In this document: piece after piece, positions 22,930 to 36,602 of the stretch
Layout of the letters: each line of letters opens with the position of its first letter
Numbering within the stretch: position 1 is the first letter of the stretch
From: Varroa destructor
Lineage: Eukaryota > Arthropoda > Arachnida > Mesostigmata > Varroidae
Length of the DNA: 64,000 nucleotides
Reading direction: 5' to 3'
NCBI RefSeq assembly: GCF_002443255.2
Contig: NW_019211455.1
Coordinates: 56,920,671-56,984,670 of the forward strand
Made by a program: the position numbers and the translations under genes
The notes under the pieces: generated by a model
What the model was told of the DNA's origin: nothing
Databases searched by the model: none
What the model saw: only the letters and a program-made list of their open reading frames with translations

Positions 22930-24224
22930 ATAATTATTACATAGATTTTTACATGTCGTAAAACGATTCAGAGAGTTGGCACTACTATTTATTTATTTTG
23001 GTACAGTATGATTTTTAGTGGAGTAATATCTGTTCCATGTGATAGGTTGTGTATCGCAGATTCGTTTGGGTCTAATTTGGTGCCACAATAGATCTCGATG
23101 CTAGTACTAATCAGACGTGAACATACGGATACGGAAAAGCTAATTAAATTTACTAACACTAACTATTTATCAAGGGTAATAATTCAAGTGAAGCATCAGG
23201 GGTGAAGATTTTGCGACTTGATGTCGATGTATTCGTTACATACATACATACATACATTGCTCTTAAACGGCGGCGCTTAAACCAGACTCTTCGGCTTACA
23301 TATTCCTTATTGCATTGTTTTTACGGCAAAAAATTAGATTGACTACTTCTAGTATTATAAGTATTAATTGTGCAACTACGTCAGGAGCCTATCCGTTATG
23401 TACAAATAAAAGTTGTGGCCTAAATCAAAGGTGAAAACCGTTCTCGTCTAGTGAAAAGTAGAAGTGGAAGCCGTTAGCCTACAAATAGCGAACCTCAAGG
23501 TATTACGAACTAGATTAGGGTCTAATAAGGGAAAGTTTTTTCATTCAGCCGTTATATAAAAAAAACTCAGTATTGTGCTTTTTAAAGCCAGCGTTCAATC
23601 CGATCAACGGACATAACAATGGCATTACTACAAGCTGACAACGTAGGGGATTTTGAAAGCGCGAAAGGTTCTGCTCCAAAATATTAACAAGGATTCTAGC
23701 AGATCGTCGTTTCTCCACTGTACACTTCTTATATTTTTCTACTCAACGGCCTCTGTTAAAGTCCATCGAGGACTTCTGCAATGATCATTTTCATATACCT
23801 TTCAGCCCGCGTGCAAGACAAGATGTAAAACCGTTCAGGTCATTGTTGTAGATTCAACTGCGCATATCGAACTTCCAGCATGCATAGAACGTACATTATG
23901 TCGAACCTTGTCAGTGCATATATAATATATATTGCGTATATTGTACTTATGGCAAGAGTCGGCTGCTGACGACTAGCGACTAACTGGTCGGTTATGAGGT
24001 ATTATACATCCGCTACCGGCCGGAACCGGAAATACATTTATTGTGACTATATACTTGGTGCGTCCGTTTCACTCAAACACGCCATCGGACGGAATGCCTT
24101 CATCCCATGCCTAATCTTTCGTGATATCTCCTAGGTTGGCTGCGTGAGCGATATATGTACTGCATGACCTGCCTCTTGACGCTAACACCGAAGTTCTAAT
24201 CTAGGCAGCGGCTTCCGGAGTGTG
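22930..24224. other. Intergenic, no gene; short TACA repeat
   Basis: AT-rich with no open frame of interest. A (TACA)n microsatellite of about five units lies at 23237-23257. Nothing else was recognised. Confidence 0.5.
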
Positions 24225-24539
24225 TTAGACTACTGCCGTGGGAAGTGCAGAACAATGGGCTCTTTGGGCCGGAACGTTTGACGCGGACGGGTTACCGTTT
24301 CTGGAATTCATCTCCGCTGGAGAGACGGGCCTCCTGTTGCTGCTTAAATACAGAACACCCGGGGGTTTAGGCTGACAGTAACTTCGGCTAAACGCTTCTA
24401 GTAAGCTCTTCGTGACCAAATGGATCGTCCGCTCTACTAGCCTGTTTGGTTGCAGGTAGGCTACGGTGGCTCTATTATGGCGAAAACCTGCCAAATGCTG
24501 TTGGACGCACCGATCCCGAAAGCAATATACGTTATCCAT
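24225..24539 (-). pseudogene. Ty3/gypsy-like integrase relic
   Basis: A 104-codon minus-strand frame contains CVQQHLAGFRHNRATVAYLQ followed by PNRLVERTI. This is the integrase stretch (F-x-x-x-L-x-x-x-x-x-HR-TTAYHPQTNGLVERT) with scattered changes and no gap. The upstream SDRG Asp box is not recognisable and the downstream part is scrambled. It is opposite in strand to the nearby relic at 25107-25412, so at least two insertions met here. Confidence 0.55.
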
Positions 24540-25106
24540 GTAAACGGCGCCTATGACACTATATCGGTCCTAAAGAGTAGAAAGGGCCTTACCGGGGCTC
24601 GTTGTGTCAATTGTTCAACTAGAAAAGGTGAACGAAACGGGCGTAACAGTCTATAATTATTAGCATTTTTCCTACACGTGTAAAGGCTCCATAAAATCCA
24701 TGCCTACCCTGGCGAGAGGAGGCATCGACGGTTTTATAGACATCTAAGGCTGGCCTCGCTCATTGCTTGGTCTTGTCCTTTGACAAACTGCCGATACAAC
24801 CTATATCTTCGCTGAAATATTCTTCTCTATAGATATATAAATAGAAAGATGAGCCGATTAAACTTAAATATCCTTAATTTCAGAAAACAAATACTCGACT
24901 GCTCGCGGAGAAACCAGCTAGAGGCCCCGAGGCCCTGAATGGTTCAGCGTGCTTTCTAGTACTAAAAATTGGCCGGCCTTTCTATCTTTCAACGACAAGA
25001 CAACCTAGCCAATCTATTAGTGCGTGGTCGCCACAAGCGATCCAGAGTCGGTATTGTAATTTTTGTGGAATTTTGCCACTTTTAGGGGCGATAGCTACGG
25101 TTTGCC

Positions 25107-25412
25107 GTGCCTCTCTGGTGCTATATATTGAAATCATATTCTAACATCTTCAAGCCCGATCAGACTAACCAGGCAGAGAGATTCTATGCAGGTATTTCAG
25201 CACGCTACTGTCGGTGGCTAGTATCAGCTACTGCCTTTACTGTCCAGACAGCAGCCAAGCGTTTCGTCTCCGACGAGTACCATCTTCCCTCTCGAACTAG
25301 CGCTGCACGTCAACGTCAAGCTAAACGGATACCGCCTTCAGGCCAATCCTACTTGCGGCAGGACTTTCCGCAAACACTGCAACATTCGTCCGCTTGTCAA
25401 AATCTTTTTTAA
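25107..25412 (+). pseudogene. Possible integrase relic, second copy
   Basis: The plus frame reads KPDQTNQAERFYAG, close to the integrase YHPQTN-(G/Q)-AERF motif. In the frame just before it, NHILTS matches the LGI-x-HI-x-TS-P segment that precedes it in intact elements, which implies one frameshift between them. The remaining 80 codons cannot be aligned with confidence. Confidence 0.37.
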
Positions 25413-28200
25413 ACGCGCAGCTAAGTCACCTATAACTAAAAAGCCGGAGATATAACTGTACAATAGCATTCTAATTCCTGATTTTTTTCCTTTCTGCATG
25501 ACTGACATGTGCAGATGCTGGAACGTCAAGTGGGACTACATTATTTACAGAATTAAACGAAATGAGACTAAATAGACAATAGTTTTCTTCAGCCGGCCAT
25601 TGGAATAAACAACAATTATTAAAAAAAATCCAATCGTACGCAGTTGGCTTTGAAAACAACCAATAACGACCTTTTCGGAAAATCTTGTAAATGATGCTAC
25701 CAACTGGTCCTTAAAATGTTTCCGATAGTATCTCTTTTTCTTGTTTAATTATTCCCTTATTCTAGTTTTACCAGATTATCGCTTATCAGTTTGTTTACGT
25801 GGACTCAGTTTACTTAGGGTGTCCTTCTGCATAGCTATTTGCATAAGTGAATAGATCCTGCAGGGCATCTTCTCTTATGCATCTTCAATGCAGTCTGACG
25901 ACAAGGACGATCATACAGGCGATAGAGGTATTCATGGCTGGCAGAAATGTTCAAGGAAATCCGGCCGAAATATCCAACATAAACTTTAAGGTTACTTTCA
26001 TGGGCCAGGCAGATAATAATGATAATAGACATATTTCTGTGTGTGTATCTAGCACATGTATTTGCATCCTAGAAGACACCTTTATCAACTACTGGCTATG
26101 TCGTGGAGCTGAGGATTGCTAGTGTGATAAACACCTTTTTCGAATATTGTTCTAAAGGAAATTATAGGAAATTAAATGTGTCGATTCTGAAATTCAAGGA
26201 CCACCACTACTATTCTGAGTAATGCTGCATAGATGCATACGTCGCCTGATCAATCGCAGTAAGTGCCAGGCTTATATGGACTCCTTGAGTTCGATGAGGT
26301 TTACACAAAGATACGTGTGTGTATCTAACAAAGAAACAGTCTTCAAAGTACGACTAATACTTGAAACAGTGCGCTTGGAAATTTCCTACAATTTCTGCTT
26401 GTACAACTAACATACAAATCATGTGACAGAGCAATTACGTACTCAATTCTCTGAAAAAAATGGAACTCGAAAGATAAAATAAAGAAGCCACTAACTAAAG
26501 TTCTATTTAACAATTAAAAATAATACGCAAAGTTTAATTTGCTTCTACTAGTGTCGTATTTTTTTACTTACAGCAAAGGTGAAGGGCTCCCCAGTATTAA
26601 GAAACAGTGATTCCTTTGCCAGTCTAAAGATATGCGAACATTCAAATCTCCATTGCTTAATAGTCTACTTGTACTGCTGAGTTGATAGGCCGCTTCAATT
26701 AGTTTTTCCTCCGTAGCTCGAGTACCGCATTCGCACGGCCTGCGTCGTCGTTTGCTTCCGGCGATTTTAAGAGGAGCAGGCCGAGTGAGAAACTTGTGGA
26801 AACAGGATAAACGCAAGAGACACGGCGACCCCTCGTGGATAAACGCGTGTTGCTCCGTGAGTCGATCCGCGTGACAGGCAATCACCTGCAAAGAGTCCCA
26901 CTCTATGGTCGATGGACGCCCAGGCTCAAGTATTTGCGCTTCCTTGCACATAGTTTGTCGTACTGATAGAGATTTAACTCTGTTAGTTTTTTTTCTCTTC
27001 TCAAGTCCATACCGAGCTTGCTTAGAAGATTCGTTTGGGTTGTCATTTTATTAAATTTGCAGCGATATTCTATTATTATATTTATCCTTATGTCCCATCG
27101 CAGTTGCTCGAACAATTATTATATCTAACGACAATTTCATGCAGATGAACAGTTTACTATTGATAACTGGATTAGATTACGTTAATTTCTTTCTTTTTGA
27201 GAGCTTGCTTTGATCGTTTGCATATACCCACCTCCAAGTGTTGATCTGTTGTGTTCTCGTCATTTCGGTACCCTGGACCGGTTACTGGTTCCTTTTTCCG
27301 CGCAATTATTCAGTGCTGTCATTGTCTTCAAGCCCTCATTGGTCTCCCGGTGACCCATGAACGCATTGTTCCCTGTGCGAAAATTTGTGATTTTCGTCTT
27401 ATTATCGAGTTCGAAAAGAAATATCTCCGCAGTTAGGAAAAACTGTTACAATATACGAACTTGATCTGATGGAGTTTACTTCAACTCGCTGAGAATAGAT
27501 GTAGACGACTGAGGTACATAGAACTAAATACAGAGACAGTTTTTCTTATACGAAATCGGTTGTCTTTACACTTTTTAGTATGAAGTAGATATTAACAGCT
27601 GCTTCGTGGAGGATACCCGAATATCAAACTTTGAAACGTAGAGTCGTGACGGAGGCCGCCGTTCGACGTCATTTTTTATCAACGGCATTTTTGGACCTTT
27701 GTTACCTGCAATAAATTTTCTGGAAGATCTAAAAATTGTTAATTAAAACGATTAATTGATTGATCCGCGTATATATAGATGTACGTCAATGACGTCTAGC
27801 TATTTTTATGTCTGTTATGTGTTTGTGACTAGTTAATGACTAAATATTTATTTAGTCATTTTATTGTACGTTTGCTTTAGGATATTACGTCTTATTTGGG
27901 ATATGAAACCCCGAAGACCGTTGAACTGAGAAAGCGTATTGCGTAGAAAAAAAATATTGAAATTTACTACAGCTGCTATAAAACAACGCAAGGTAAAAAT
28001 ATTATAGATATATACACACACATACATATACATCATAGGATGACGGTGTCTACAGAGAAGGATAATTGTTTTTTATAATGATGGTATGTCATTCGAGAGA
28101 ATTTCTTCAGGCCAGGGATTGGTAAAATCAGCTCGTTTATCAACAATAGGATTGAAAAAATATAAGTCAAAGATCTAACGACTATTAAATATAATGCTCT
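25413..28200. other. Intergenic; one ambiguous exon-like island at 26568-26951
   Basis: Mostly AT-rich without genes. At 26568-26951 a GC-richer island is open for 127 codons on the minus strand and ends at a good GTAAGT donor (minus strand). The same bases form a good plus-strand acceptor (TTACTTACAG, 26565-26574), opening a 34-codon plus frame to a stop. Neither product is recognised, and I cannot decide the strand. Confidence 0.3.
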
Positions 28201-28618
28201 AAATAAAGGTTTGCCTAATTCAACTAAAGGTTTGGAGGAGTTGTGTCTTCCGGAGTGCTTACAGGATTATAGGTTCGTTATGGCGCTAAAGTTTATTTCT
28301 GACACGAGCCATCATTTTCGTAATTTTTTCACGTCATTTTCACGTAATTTCTGCGATAATGTCTGCGAGACACCGTTGCGCTTTCAGGACCGCTGTACAA
28401 ACGGGCTTAGAAGTGTTATTTTTTCTATGATGTATTATCAGGTTAAGTTAAGTTAGACAGAGGGTACTTATTACCTGCTCCTGCGGTTACGATTATTCTA
28501 GGTGCCAGGTACACTATGGTTTAAGCAGGTCAACTGGCCTATAATAACTAACATAGGCGCGAATATTTGCCTAAATAAGCAGGAATTGAATGACATCCCA
28601 TGATGAAAAATTGAAGAA

Positions 28619-28900
28619 ATGCCTATCTTTTTAAATGTACTCGCGTTGAAACAGTCGTATGACACAAGGCTGCGCTTGGATTCTAGGGCCGCTTTTGACA
28701 CTCTGTCCTTTCTTCTGTTCATTAGATCGATACAATTATCAGTTATTAATCAGCAGCGGGCAATCTATTGGTGTAATTTTCTAGGGTTTACTAGTGGGAC
28801 TACAATAGGGAATGTCTTGTATAACAGTAGACCTTTTAGCGGGCCGGCGATGTTTACTATGCTGAAGTCTTTCGTATATGTTTCAGCAATTCAAATATAA
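28619..28900 (+). pseudogene. LINE-type reverse transcriptase fragment
   Basis: A 93-codon plus frame contains LRLDSRAAFDTLSFLLFIRS, then a Leu-Val pair, IYWCNFL and, further on, SG. This is the palm motif A of non-LTR retrotransposons: (F/V)-LD-(I/V)-x-x-AFD-(S/T)-(V/L)-x-H-x-x-L, then the L-x-x-x-G-(I/V) and W-x-x-x-FL spacing. The Asp and the AFD triplet are kept. The GVPQGS and YADD motifs that should follow are not found, so the copy is truncated or scrambled. The exact clade (Jockey, CR1, R1-like) cannot be told. Confidence 0.55.
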
Positions 28901-29229
28901 TTAATTGGATACACGGTACGGGCAAGCTGATCTTGTTAAAGGGGTGACTGTATGAAAATTAAATGTACTGCAATTTCCTCACCATCATGGATATACAAAA
29001 CAAACAATAGCAAGTTCATTCTGGTGGCAAAACCCTGATGAAGACGGCTTGAAAGGTATAGATTTTTTTCATTTTCACGCTGTTCTGTATACTTAAAAGA
29101 GCTCTGTCGTTGGGATCGCTGTTTTTCAAAAAAAAAAAAAATAACGGCACCACCTCATTTTTTATTTTTGTAATACGATAATAATGAATGATGCTGACCT
29201 CAAACAGACACCAGGCCAACCTGAGCTGT

Positions 29230-31300
29230 CGTGTCGCAGCAACATGACAGCATTCTAATGCCCTTACCGATAATTACGATCTGTGGTCGCTGTCGCCTCG
29301 TTTATCCAGGCCTTGTGCCTTGAACGCCGCCGCCACTGGCGAAGCCATTACGTAATGGGTAGCGGTGCCTCGCAGGCCAAAAGGGGTAGATACAGGACAC
29401 TGTTGTGGAAGTACCACGATTCTTTCAGGTATATCCCGCGCAGTGGAACAAGCGTCTATTAGATTTGCCCTGCAGCAGGCCGATGGAACCAACCTCCTGC
29501 AGTCAGCAGGTCTCCTCCTTTCTAACAGGTTTTCGTCTCTTTCCCTGTCGCCTTCACCAGTAGACTTCTTTATACTCGTTTGGACTCCTCCATTATTTCT
29601 ACTGACCACCTTGGAAGAAGCTGTACATAGGCAAACTTGCCCGAAACGGTTTCGTCTGCCTATGTATCCTATTTTCGCTCGACCTGCTGCGTGTTTCTAT
29701 ACCTCTCCGCCGCGCGAGTATCCCAGCGGCATGTCGGAAACGCGCACAGACACTGACGCCGCCGAGGTCGCCGGTGGCTCGCGGATCGTCACCGATGAAT
29801 GAAACTCTCTAGCTAGTTAAATGAAAATATGTTGGTATCGTTGTTCGCGCAACACGTTTTGCTCACGCACCGCTGAGTTGCGCGAAAGGGCTACGTCATG
29901 GCGCATAGCTATCGCGCCGCTAGCACCGAAAAGGACGTGATCTATTGTCCTCACCTCTTGAATTTTGTCGAATATCAGAGCTTCACCCGTGCCGTCACCG
30001 CCTGAAACATTCCAGCCAAAGCTACTTCAATGGTGATCTGCTGAACGCCCAATCCGTTCGACTTCGGAGGTGTCTAGATCATGTACAAGAAGATCTCGGT
30101 TCGTAAGATATAGTGAACCCTGAATTGCTAACTCGGTGGCACAGAAGGCCGCACCAGGACTGGAAGCAGAAAAAATCGAAAACGAAAGAAACGCAAAGAC
30201 AGAGACGACGCGGCGGGGAGCGCTCAGACAGAGAGGCTCAATAACTTGATGTGCACGCGTCCTTAGACAAATGTACGCGCAACGATGAAAAGGAGCACCA
30301 ACCAGTAACGCTAGCCCAGTAACTTCAACCACGACGAGCACCCTTTTAAGGTAAGAGAAAACGTGTACTACCACGCAAGTAGCAGTATTTCTTTTCTTCT
30401 CTCGGTTTTTTTCTTTTGCTCTTACCACCGTCGTCGCAGTCGCCATCCCCCCGCCCTGCTGTCCTGTTACTGCCGGCAGTGCCATTGGCACACCAGCGTT
30501 TATAGATAGCTCAGACCTGCTTACCACTGGGGCAACTATAACGTATGTAACAGGTCGAAAAAAAATGTACTCACGAAATGCAGCCCCAAGCCAGCCAAAT
30601 GGCGGCAGTGTTGTGCTGGGAACAAAAGAATATCGTTTATTCTCCAAGGAACCCATACGCGAATAAGGGCAATCTAAGAAATGATGACAATGGGCTGAAT
30701 GGACGATGAAGTTAGCAAGCAGAAGCAGGGGCAGAGTGGCAGCCGACAGACTGAAGTACGACGAGCGCAGGCGTAACGATCAACTTTTTCAAAGCCGTGG
30801 CGCAACGAAGCGCTAAAGCTTGTCTTTCTAGAACATGTGGCAAAAGTTTTACGCTGTGCCATATCAGTGTAAAAAGATATTATAAAAGGTAAGTAAGTCT
30901 ACGAAGTATTTGACACCGACTTCAAATGTAACGAAATTAGATCGGGCTAAACAGTTATGGTACCGCTGGTGACGATAATCATGTTGTTCCATTCTACATG
31001 CGTTCAGCACGCTTATGATTCAAGCTTGCTACACGGCGGCTTCCTATGATGTGGCCTGTCACAGACAGTTCATAAACTCATCAATAAGATCAGCGCGGCA
31101 GCTTCTATAATAAGCAGCGGACGCTTAGCGTTAGCGTAAATTATGTACAATCACCACCACCGCTGCTATGACGTCTGTTGCTGATGAGACAGGGGCGACT
31201 AAATGGGGAAGGGGTGATCGCGCTCTCTATTCTTCCTCGAAGCTTCGACACGAAATAGCCAGCGAGCGGACTCGTTATACATCATAGGACAGACGGTCAT
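29230..31300. other. GC-richer, CpG-containing block, unassigned
   Basis: About 2 kb stands out from the AT-rich background and has many CG dinucleotides, so several chance-length frames are open, including 29365-29802 (+, 145 codons) and 30027-30656 (-, 209 codons). The products look low in structure (runs of Ser, Arg, Val) and match no family I know. Such blocks often mark a promoter and untranslated first exon of a gene whose body lies outside, or eroded repeats. No splice site or core promoter was convincing. Confidence 0.3.
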
Positions 31301-34300
31301 AGTAGGCGCGTGAAAAAAAACCTTTAACTCTATATTTATTAATTTCAATAAATATCTAGATGATGTGAATACGTTACTTCGTCAAAGGAACGGGAGTGTT
31401 TGATACCGAACTGGTTTATCGTTATAAACGATATATAATCTGGCTTCGTACAAAAAACTAGAAATTGTGATTCTAGCCTTGTGTGTATATTGTAATATCT
31501 AATCACTCAAAGTTCAGATAGAGCCAAACATAAAAAAAAAAAAAAAAAAAGTTCTCTTATCGGAGGTTTTAACTTATTTGAGAAGCTATCTGCTTTTAGG
31601 CTTTGCAGATATATATATACATATATATGGTTCCATACAACAAGGACAACGGACTGATGGTTGCGTGTGAGCGTCAGCAATGAGTCGTTATACAATGAAT
31701 CTGTGTATTACTAAAGTGATAGCGTATTCACTGTCATCTATAGTAAGCGTGACTACCCATCGATTCTTCGATGGTGCCAAATCAAAAATTGTTTTTTAGT
31801 TGTATATGGCCGTCTTGCACACCATGACGGGAACCACTTCAGATTTGAAACACAAGCACGGTTATACGGTATTACTAACGTTTTTATATTTTGATCTTGG
31901 CATCGAAAGCTTGTAATCGATATTTATCCCTGCTGGCTCTAGTTTACGTACTGTACATAGATGCTAGACAATTTATCTAAATAAAGAAATGTTAGTTTTT
32001 GAAGTTCGTTTGTAGTGTCCTTCGATAAGTCCAGTACCAGATAGACGTGCCTGATATATAGAAGATGATTTTACCCGAATGATGAGGTAAATAACAACTA
32101 CCTAATATATATATATATATATACATAATAATGTTACAGTGAAGAAAACATCTGAGTCGATCAGCGATCGATAACAGGATCGTTCTGAGCCTTGCCGCCG
32201 ACCAGACATAACGGGGCGCGAGCTTTGTTTCAATGGTCATGTTTTATTATGAACTTTTTTACGGTGACAGCTACGTCTCAGCTGTTCTCATTAGAACATT
32301 GTACGCCTTCGCTTATTGTTGAGGGTGCATTTTCTTCGGATGAGCTAAAATTTTCATAATGTTGTAGTCTATCGTTATAAAACTCATACTGCCCTAATCA
32401 TGTTCATAATATATTAGTTGTCCATTGGTAACGAGTTTCCCATCTGATGGTACAAAACGGTTAGGTAATTTCGACTCTCATCACGGGTACATACGTCCGA
32501 TAACGTAAGAGCTTGATTTCTCTGGACTTTCAGATAAAGTGGTTAGAGAACAATGCTTACGACCAGTCAGGCCTCACTCGTGCGATGGATGAAGTGCAGC
32601 TTCTGACCTGAAACGCGCACGCGTTAGGACTATGATCTAGTATGCATGGAAACACTTTACAAAAACGCTAATAGCTTTGTGCCGAATAGTGTGTCTCAGA
32701 TGAACATTCGAATGGGCATCTTGCAGCGGAGGCATCCTATCGTTGGACCTAAGCCTGCCTAAATATCCAAATGGCGATAATTTCGTTTTGACGACCTTCG
32801 TACGTTAACGCAGATGCAGTCGTGGTCATTTGACTGGTGTTGATTTAATGCTCTCTTTCCCATAGCTGCGATCTATATATCTGTGTGCATGTTCTATATG
32901 TACGATATGGAAAACACTATTGAATGTGGGCACGACACAGGCAGGGTGGCAAATGTCGGAGGATTGATATGAGCGTTGGCGTGGAAACGAGTCGAGATAC
33001 CAATAGTTATCTTATTAGATCTACTTAGAGAGTTTTATCTAGCTTCCATTAGAAGAGACAACTTTATATAATTTTGCAAAATAAAGCACTTCTGATACCT
33101 TTCGATATCTGTGAGTTTGAAGTTTAGCGTTGTAAGGCCGCTGACTATCTATTTTGAATAAATACAGATGAAGATGATCTGGTTGTCTACTAATGTTAGT
33201 CAGATAGCGGTGCGTGTGCTTTTTATACTAAAATTAAGGTAGAAATAGGTAAAAGGTGAAAATCCTAGGCATACAACTAGGACGAAACAGATAGGTTCGT
33301 TCTATGGTTTCGGTCGGAAAAAGTTGAGGTAACCTACTTTAACCAAAGGGAAATTTATTGTAAGGCTACCTTACCCCTCATAGCCAAGTCCCTCTTGTCG
33401 CCCTCTTCCCCACAAATTATAATTCTACTTAATTACTAGAAATAATTAAATCAAACACAATTGCAAAAACAGACCCTTAATTGGTGCAATGGTCTCCGGG
33501 CCATAGCAACGCAAAATGCTGTTTTGAGAAGTTGAAGTCGGGAAGAGCACAAAACGTACACTCATAATTTCTTTTTGAATATTAAGCTTCTACCATTTAT
33601 TAGTTGAAGACCAGCTTCCACACCAACAAAAGTAAAAGTGCCTGCCTGTATTTAACGCAATGCATAATTGAAAATCGCGCGAACATTGCAACCTCTGTAC
33701 CTACAAAGTGTTTGGAGCTCGGGTCGCCAGGACACGGTTAGTAGGACGCGCTCCGCTGAGGAGCACCATGCCTGAATTGATTTGCGCATCTTTGGTAGGT
33801 TATAATCTAGTTTAGACCTAAAAGGTTTACCTTTTTAATCTAATTTGAAATTTTAATTATCTGACGATATTTCAGTGTATTTTTTCGTTTCGTAAGCACA
33901 TGAACGAAAAAAGAGAGAGACAAGGAAAAAATTACACTTACCAATTACTAACTTCTTTTAAGTGATATTGTAATTTATCGGCGTAAAGATGCCTTCTCCC
34001 TTTTGAAAAGGTTTCAGAAGCACAATTAACTTACTGCTCCCACAATCGGCAGCGTGTTATTACGATAAGTTGCGCAATTCTATGGAAAACTAGCAGTTGG
34101 GTTGTACGAGAATTCTATGGGTAATTGTTTTACTTCTTTTTCCTTTGAAAATATATCCAGCAGATAAAAACGTAGAGAAAAGAGGCCGTATAGGAATAAA
34201 AATAATAGTGAGTAATTGAGGAAACCTTTTCATTAAAGGCTTCTGTCCTATTTGTATTTATTCAGTTTCGAATATGCATTCCATATATAAACGGGGATGC

Positions 34301-34950
34301 ATGTTTGCATCAAAATCTTAGTAATATTATGCTTGCCTATTGTAAAACCATTTATGGAGCCCATTGGAAAGATTTACCTAAGGTAACTTGTTACCATTGC
34401 CACGTTGTATATTCTTCCAATAAACAAAATGCATATATATATATATGTGCCCTCCTTCGTGCCTATTTTTTTTTACTAACCATTTTTATTAGTTCTATCC
34501 CACACGGATAACTTATGTGCATCGCTTCCTTATAGCATTTTCAAATCTAGGTAGCAGATGGTTCTAGCTTTCGGCCCTTTACTGGTTATCTTGGCTTCCA
34601 GGGAAGCATAGTACTTCGTTGAGTCAATTTTTTCTAGCAAACTGTGCTACACTCTGTGGCTGACACTTTATCGCTTCGTTTCATTGCCTCAAACATTTCT
34701 ATCTGGCCAGTAGAAACAAACTGAAAGTTTAGATATCTTCAGTAAGCAGCTGGACTACTGGTTAAGCGTTGAGCGGTGGGCTATTGCAAAGATTGCTCTG
34801 ACTGTAAGCTTTATAGATCGATTTATATGGCGTAACCCTCCGTCGCAAAACAGCTAATTAACTTTAGGGTTCGCTCAAGCCTTCTACTGGGAACGCCTGA
34901 GCGTCAAGGTCCGAAAGCAGACCAGCATGGAAGGGAGATAACTGAGACCC
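31300..34950. other. AT-rich intergenic, no gene seen
   Basis: It contains a 19-base poly(A) run (31532-31550) and short (TA)n tracts near 31610 and 32105-32122. No open frame or domain was recognised. Confidence 0.5.
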
Positions 34951-36000
34951 AAATCAGTCTTTAGCCAGAAAGAAAGACATTTGCGGAGTGAGGTGCCATG
35001 CTGTTCTGTGTTCGCGGCTCGTAGTAATAGCTGGAAAGAGGTGCCTTATCCCAGTTCCTTTTTTCCTCTTATCCTTGTCCTCGCTTGCTGCTCGCTTCGA
35101 GTTAGAAGAGAGACTGTCACTTCAGAGAACTTGAGGAGCAACGATAAGTCGCCCTACCCCTAGTCGATGAAATGGAATGAGTAGTGGGTCATTGTGTGCC
35201 GGATGGCGTGTCCCTCGCTAGCCCTTCGGTGCATACGCCCTTCGCGCTGCGTCAGCAAAACTACCGCGCCCCAAACGCAAAGGATCAAAGGGCCTGGCTG
35301 CTGCTGCATTTTCTTGGCGTTGAGAACACAAGACAAACGTAAAGCAGAGTTCTAGAACTAAAAAAGTGCTGAAAAAGCCACCAACGCCTACAGCCACTAC
35401 TAGGGCTACTAGAGTGTTGTACAATGCAGTTCATTGCCTGCAGAGTCGATTCTGGACTGCGGTCAAGACGACAGAAGAGTTAAGCAGGGAGTGGGATGTA
35501 CCAACGGCGTATGCATCATCTGTCGTGGTCATCCAATGCATCCAATGAATGGGGACCCAGTATAGACGCAGCCTGGGGCAAGAAACGTACAAAAGACGAG
35601 CACATCGTGCGCAGCTCTATGAACACTAATAGCAATAGTGTAAATGGCTAACATAGCAGTTGACAGCACAAGCCAGCTTTCTTGGTTGGTTACGAGCAAC
35701 AGTATGAGACTGAATAAGTTGTCAACTTACCAACTAATTCGAAAGTGCGCATTTGTAGAAGTGAAGTACTACAATAGGGAAAGAAGCAGCATGAGCAAAA
35801 GTATACGCCGGTCGCGTGTGACGAAGAGCACGGCGGAGCGAAAATATATTAGGAGACTCACTCATGTTTGCCATTCCCATATAAATTACTTTGTACACTT
35901 ATCACAAAAGTCACTAGCTAGCATTTTCCATGTCGCTCTTAAGGGCAAACATATTTTACTGTATTGTTCTAGTTGGCATGAAATCTTTATGTCAAGCTGA
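34950..36000. other. Slightly GC-richer patch, unassigned
   Basis: Four unrelated short frames (34981-35163 +, 35218-35424 -, 35366-35548 +, 35644-36000 +) are open. The last is 118 codons, basic and Ser-rich. None shows a motif I can name, and there is no splice context. It is probably eroded repeat sequence. Confidence 0.25.
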
Positions 36001-36602
36001 TTATTTACCAAATAATGGTGTTTATAAAGAAAATATATAGAATGGCTTATGCATTCATCATAGGTTTTGTTTTGTGTTTTATTGGACTAGAAAGCCAACT
36101 GTTTACACGAATGATCAAACAACTTCCAGTACTAAACATTAACTCCCATATGGAACGTCAATAAAGAGGCGGTAAGCGTTTGGATTGAATAGTTGGTCAG
36201 GTTATGGTGGACTTTGTTAGAGTGAGAGGTTAGAAAAACGTTGTTTACTTATGCTGGCTGAAATTCGATGTAAGTGTGAGCGAAACTTATTATTAGACAG
36301 GGTCCATCGTTTAAGTTGAGACCCATTTTAGATGGCTGTTTATTGTCGTCGACATGCGCCCATCAACCATTTTTGATGCTAGACGAAAGCCATTTCTTTT
36401 AGATGAAAACCCACAATGTAATCATGTCAAAGTATCGTGAGAGTAAGATCCAAAATAAGCTATAGTCCAATGTCTTTGTTCGTAACTAACCCTCATCAAA
36501 GATTCGCGGTCTAGAATGCATTTCCAGCTGCACTCTGTGCACAATAAAAGTCAGGCAAATGCATGGAAGACGCTAAAACAAGGAGACGTCCTTGCTGCAA
36601 TT

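Noticed and set aside
30027..30656. 209-codon minus-strand open frame
   Set aside because: Longest frame outside neuroligin, but it sits in a GC-rich block where several frames are open; the product is low in structure with no named motif.
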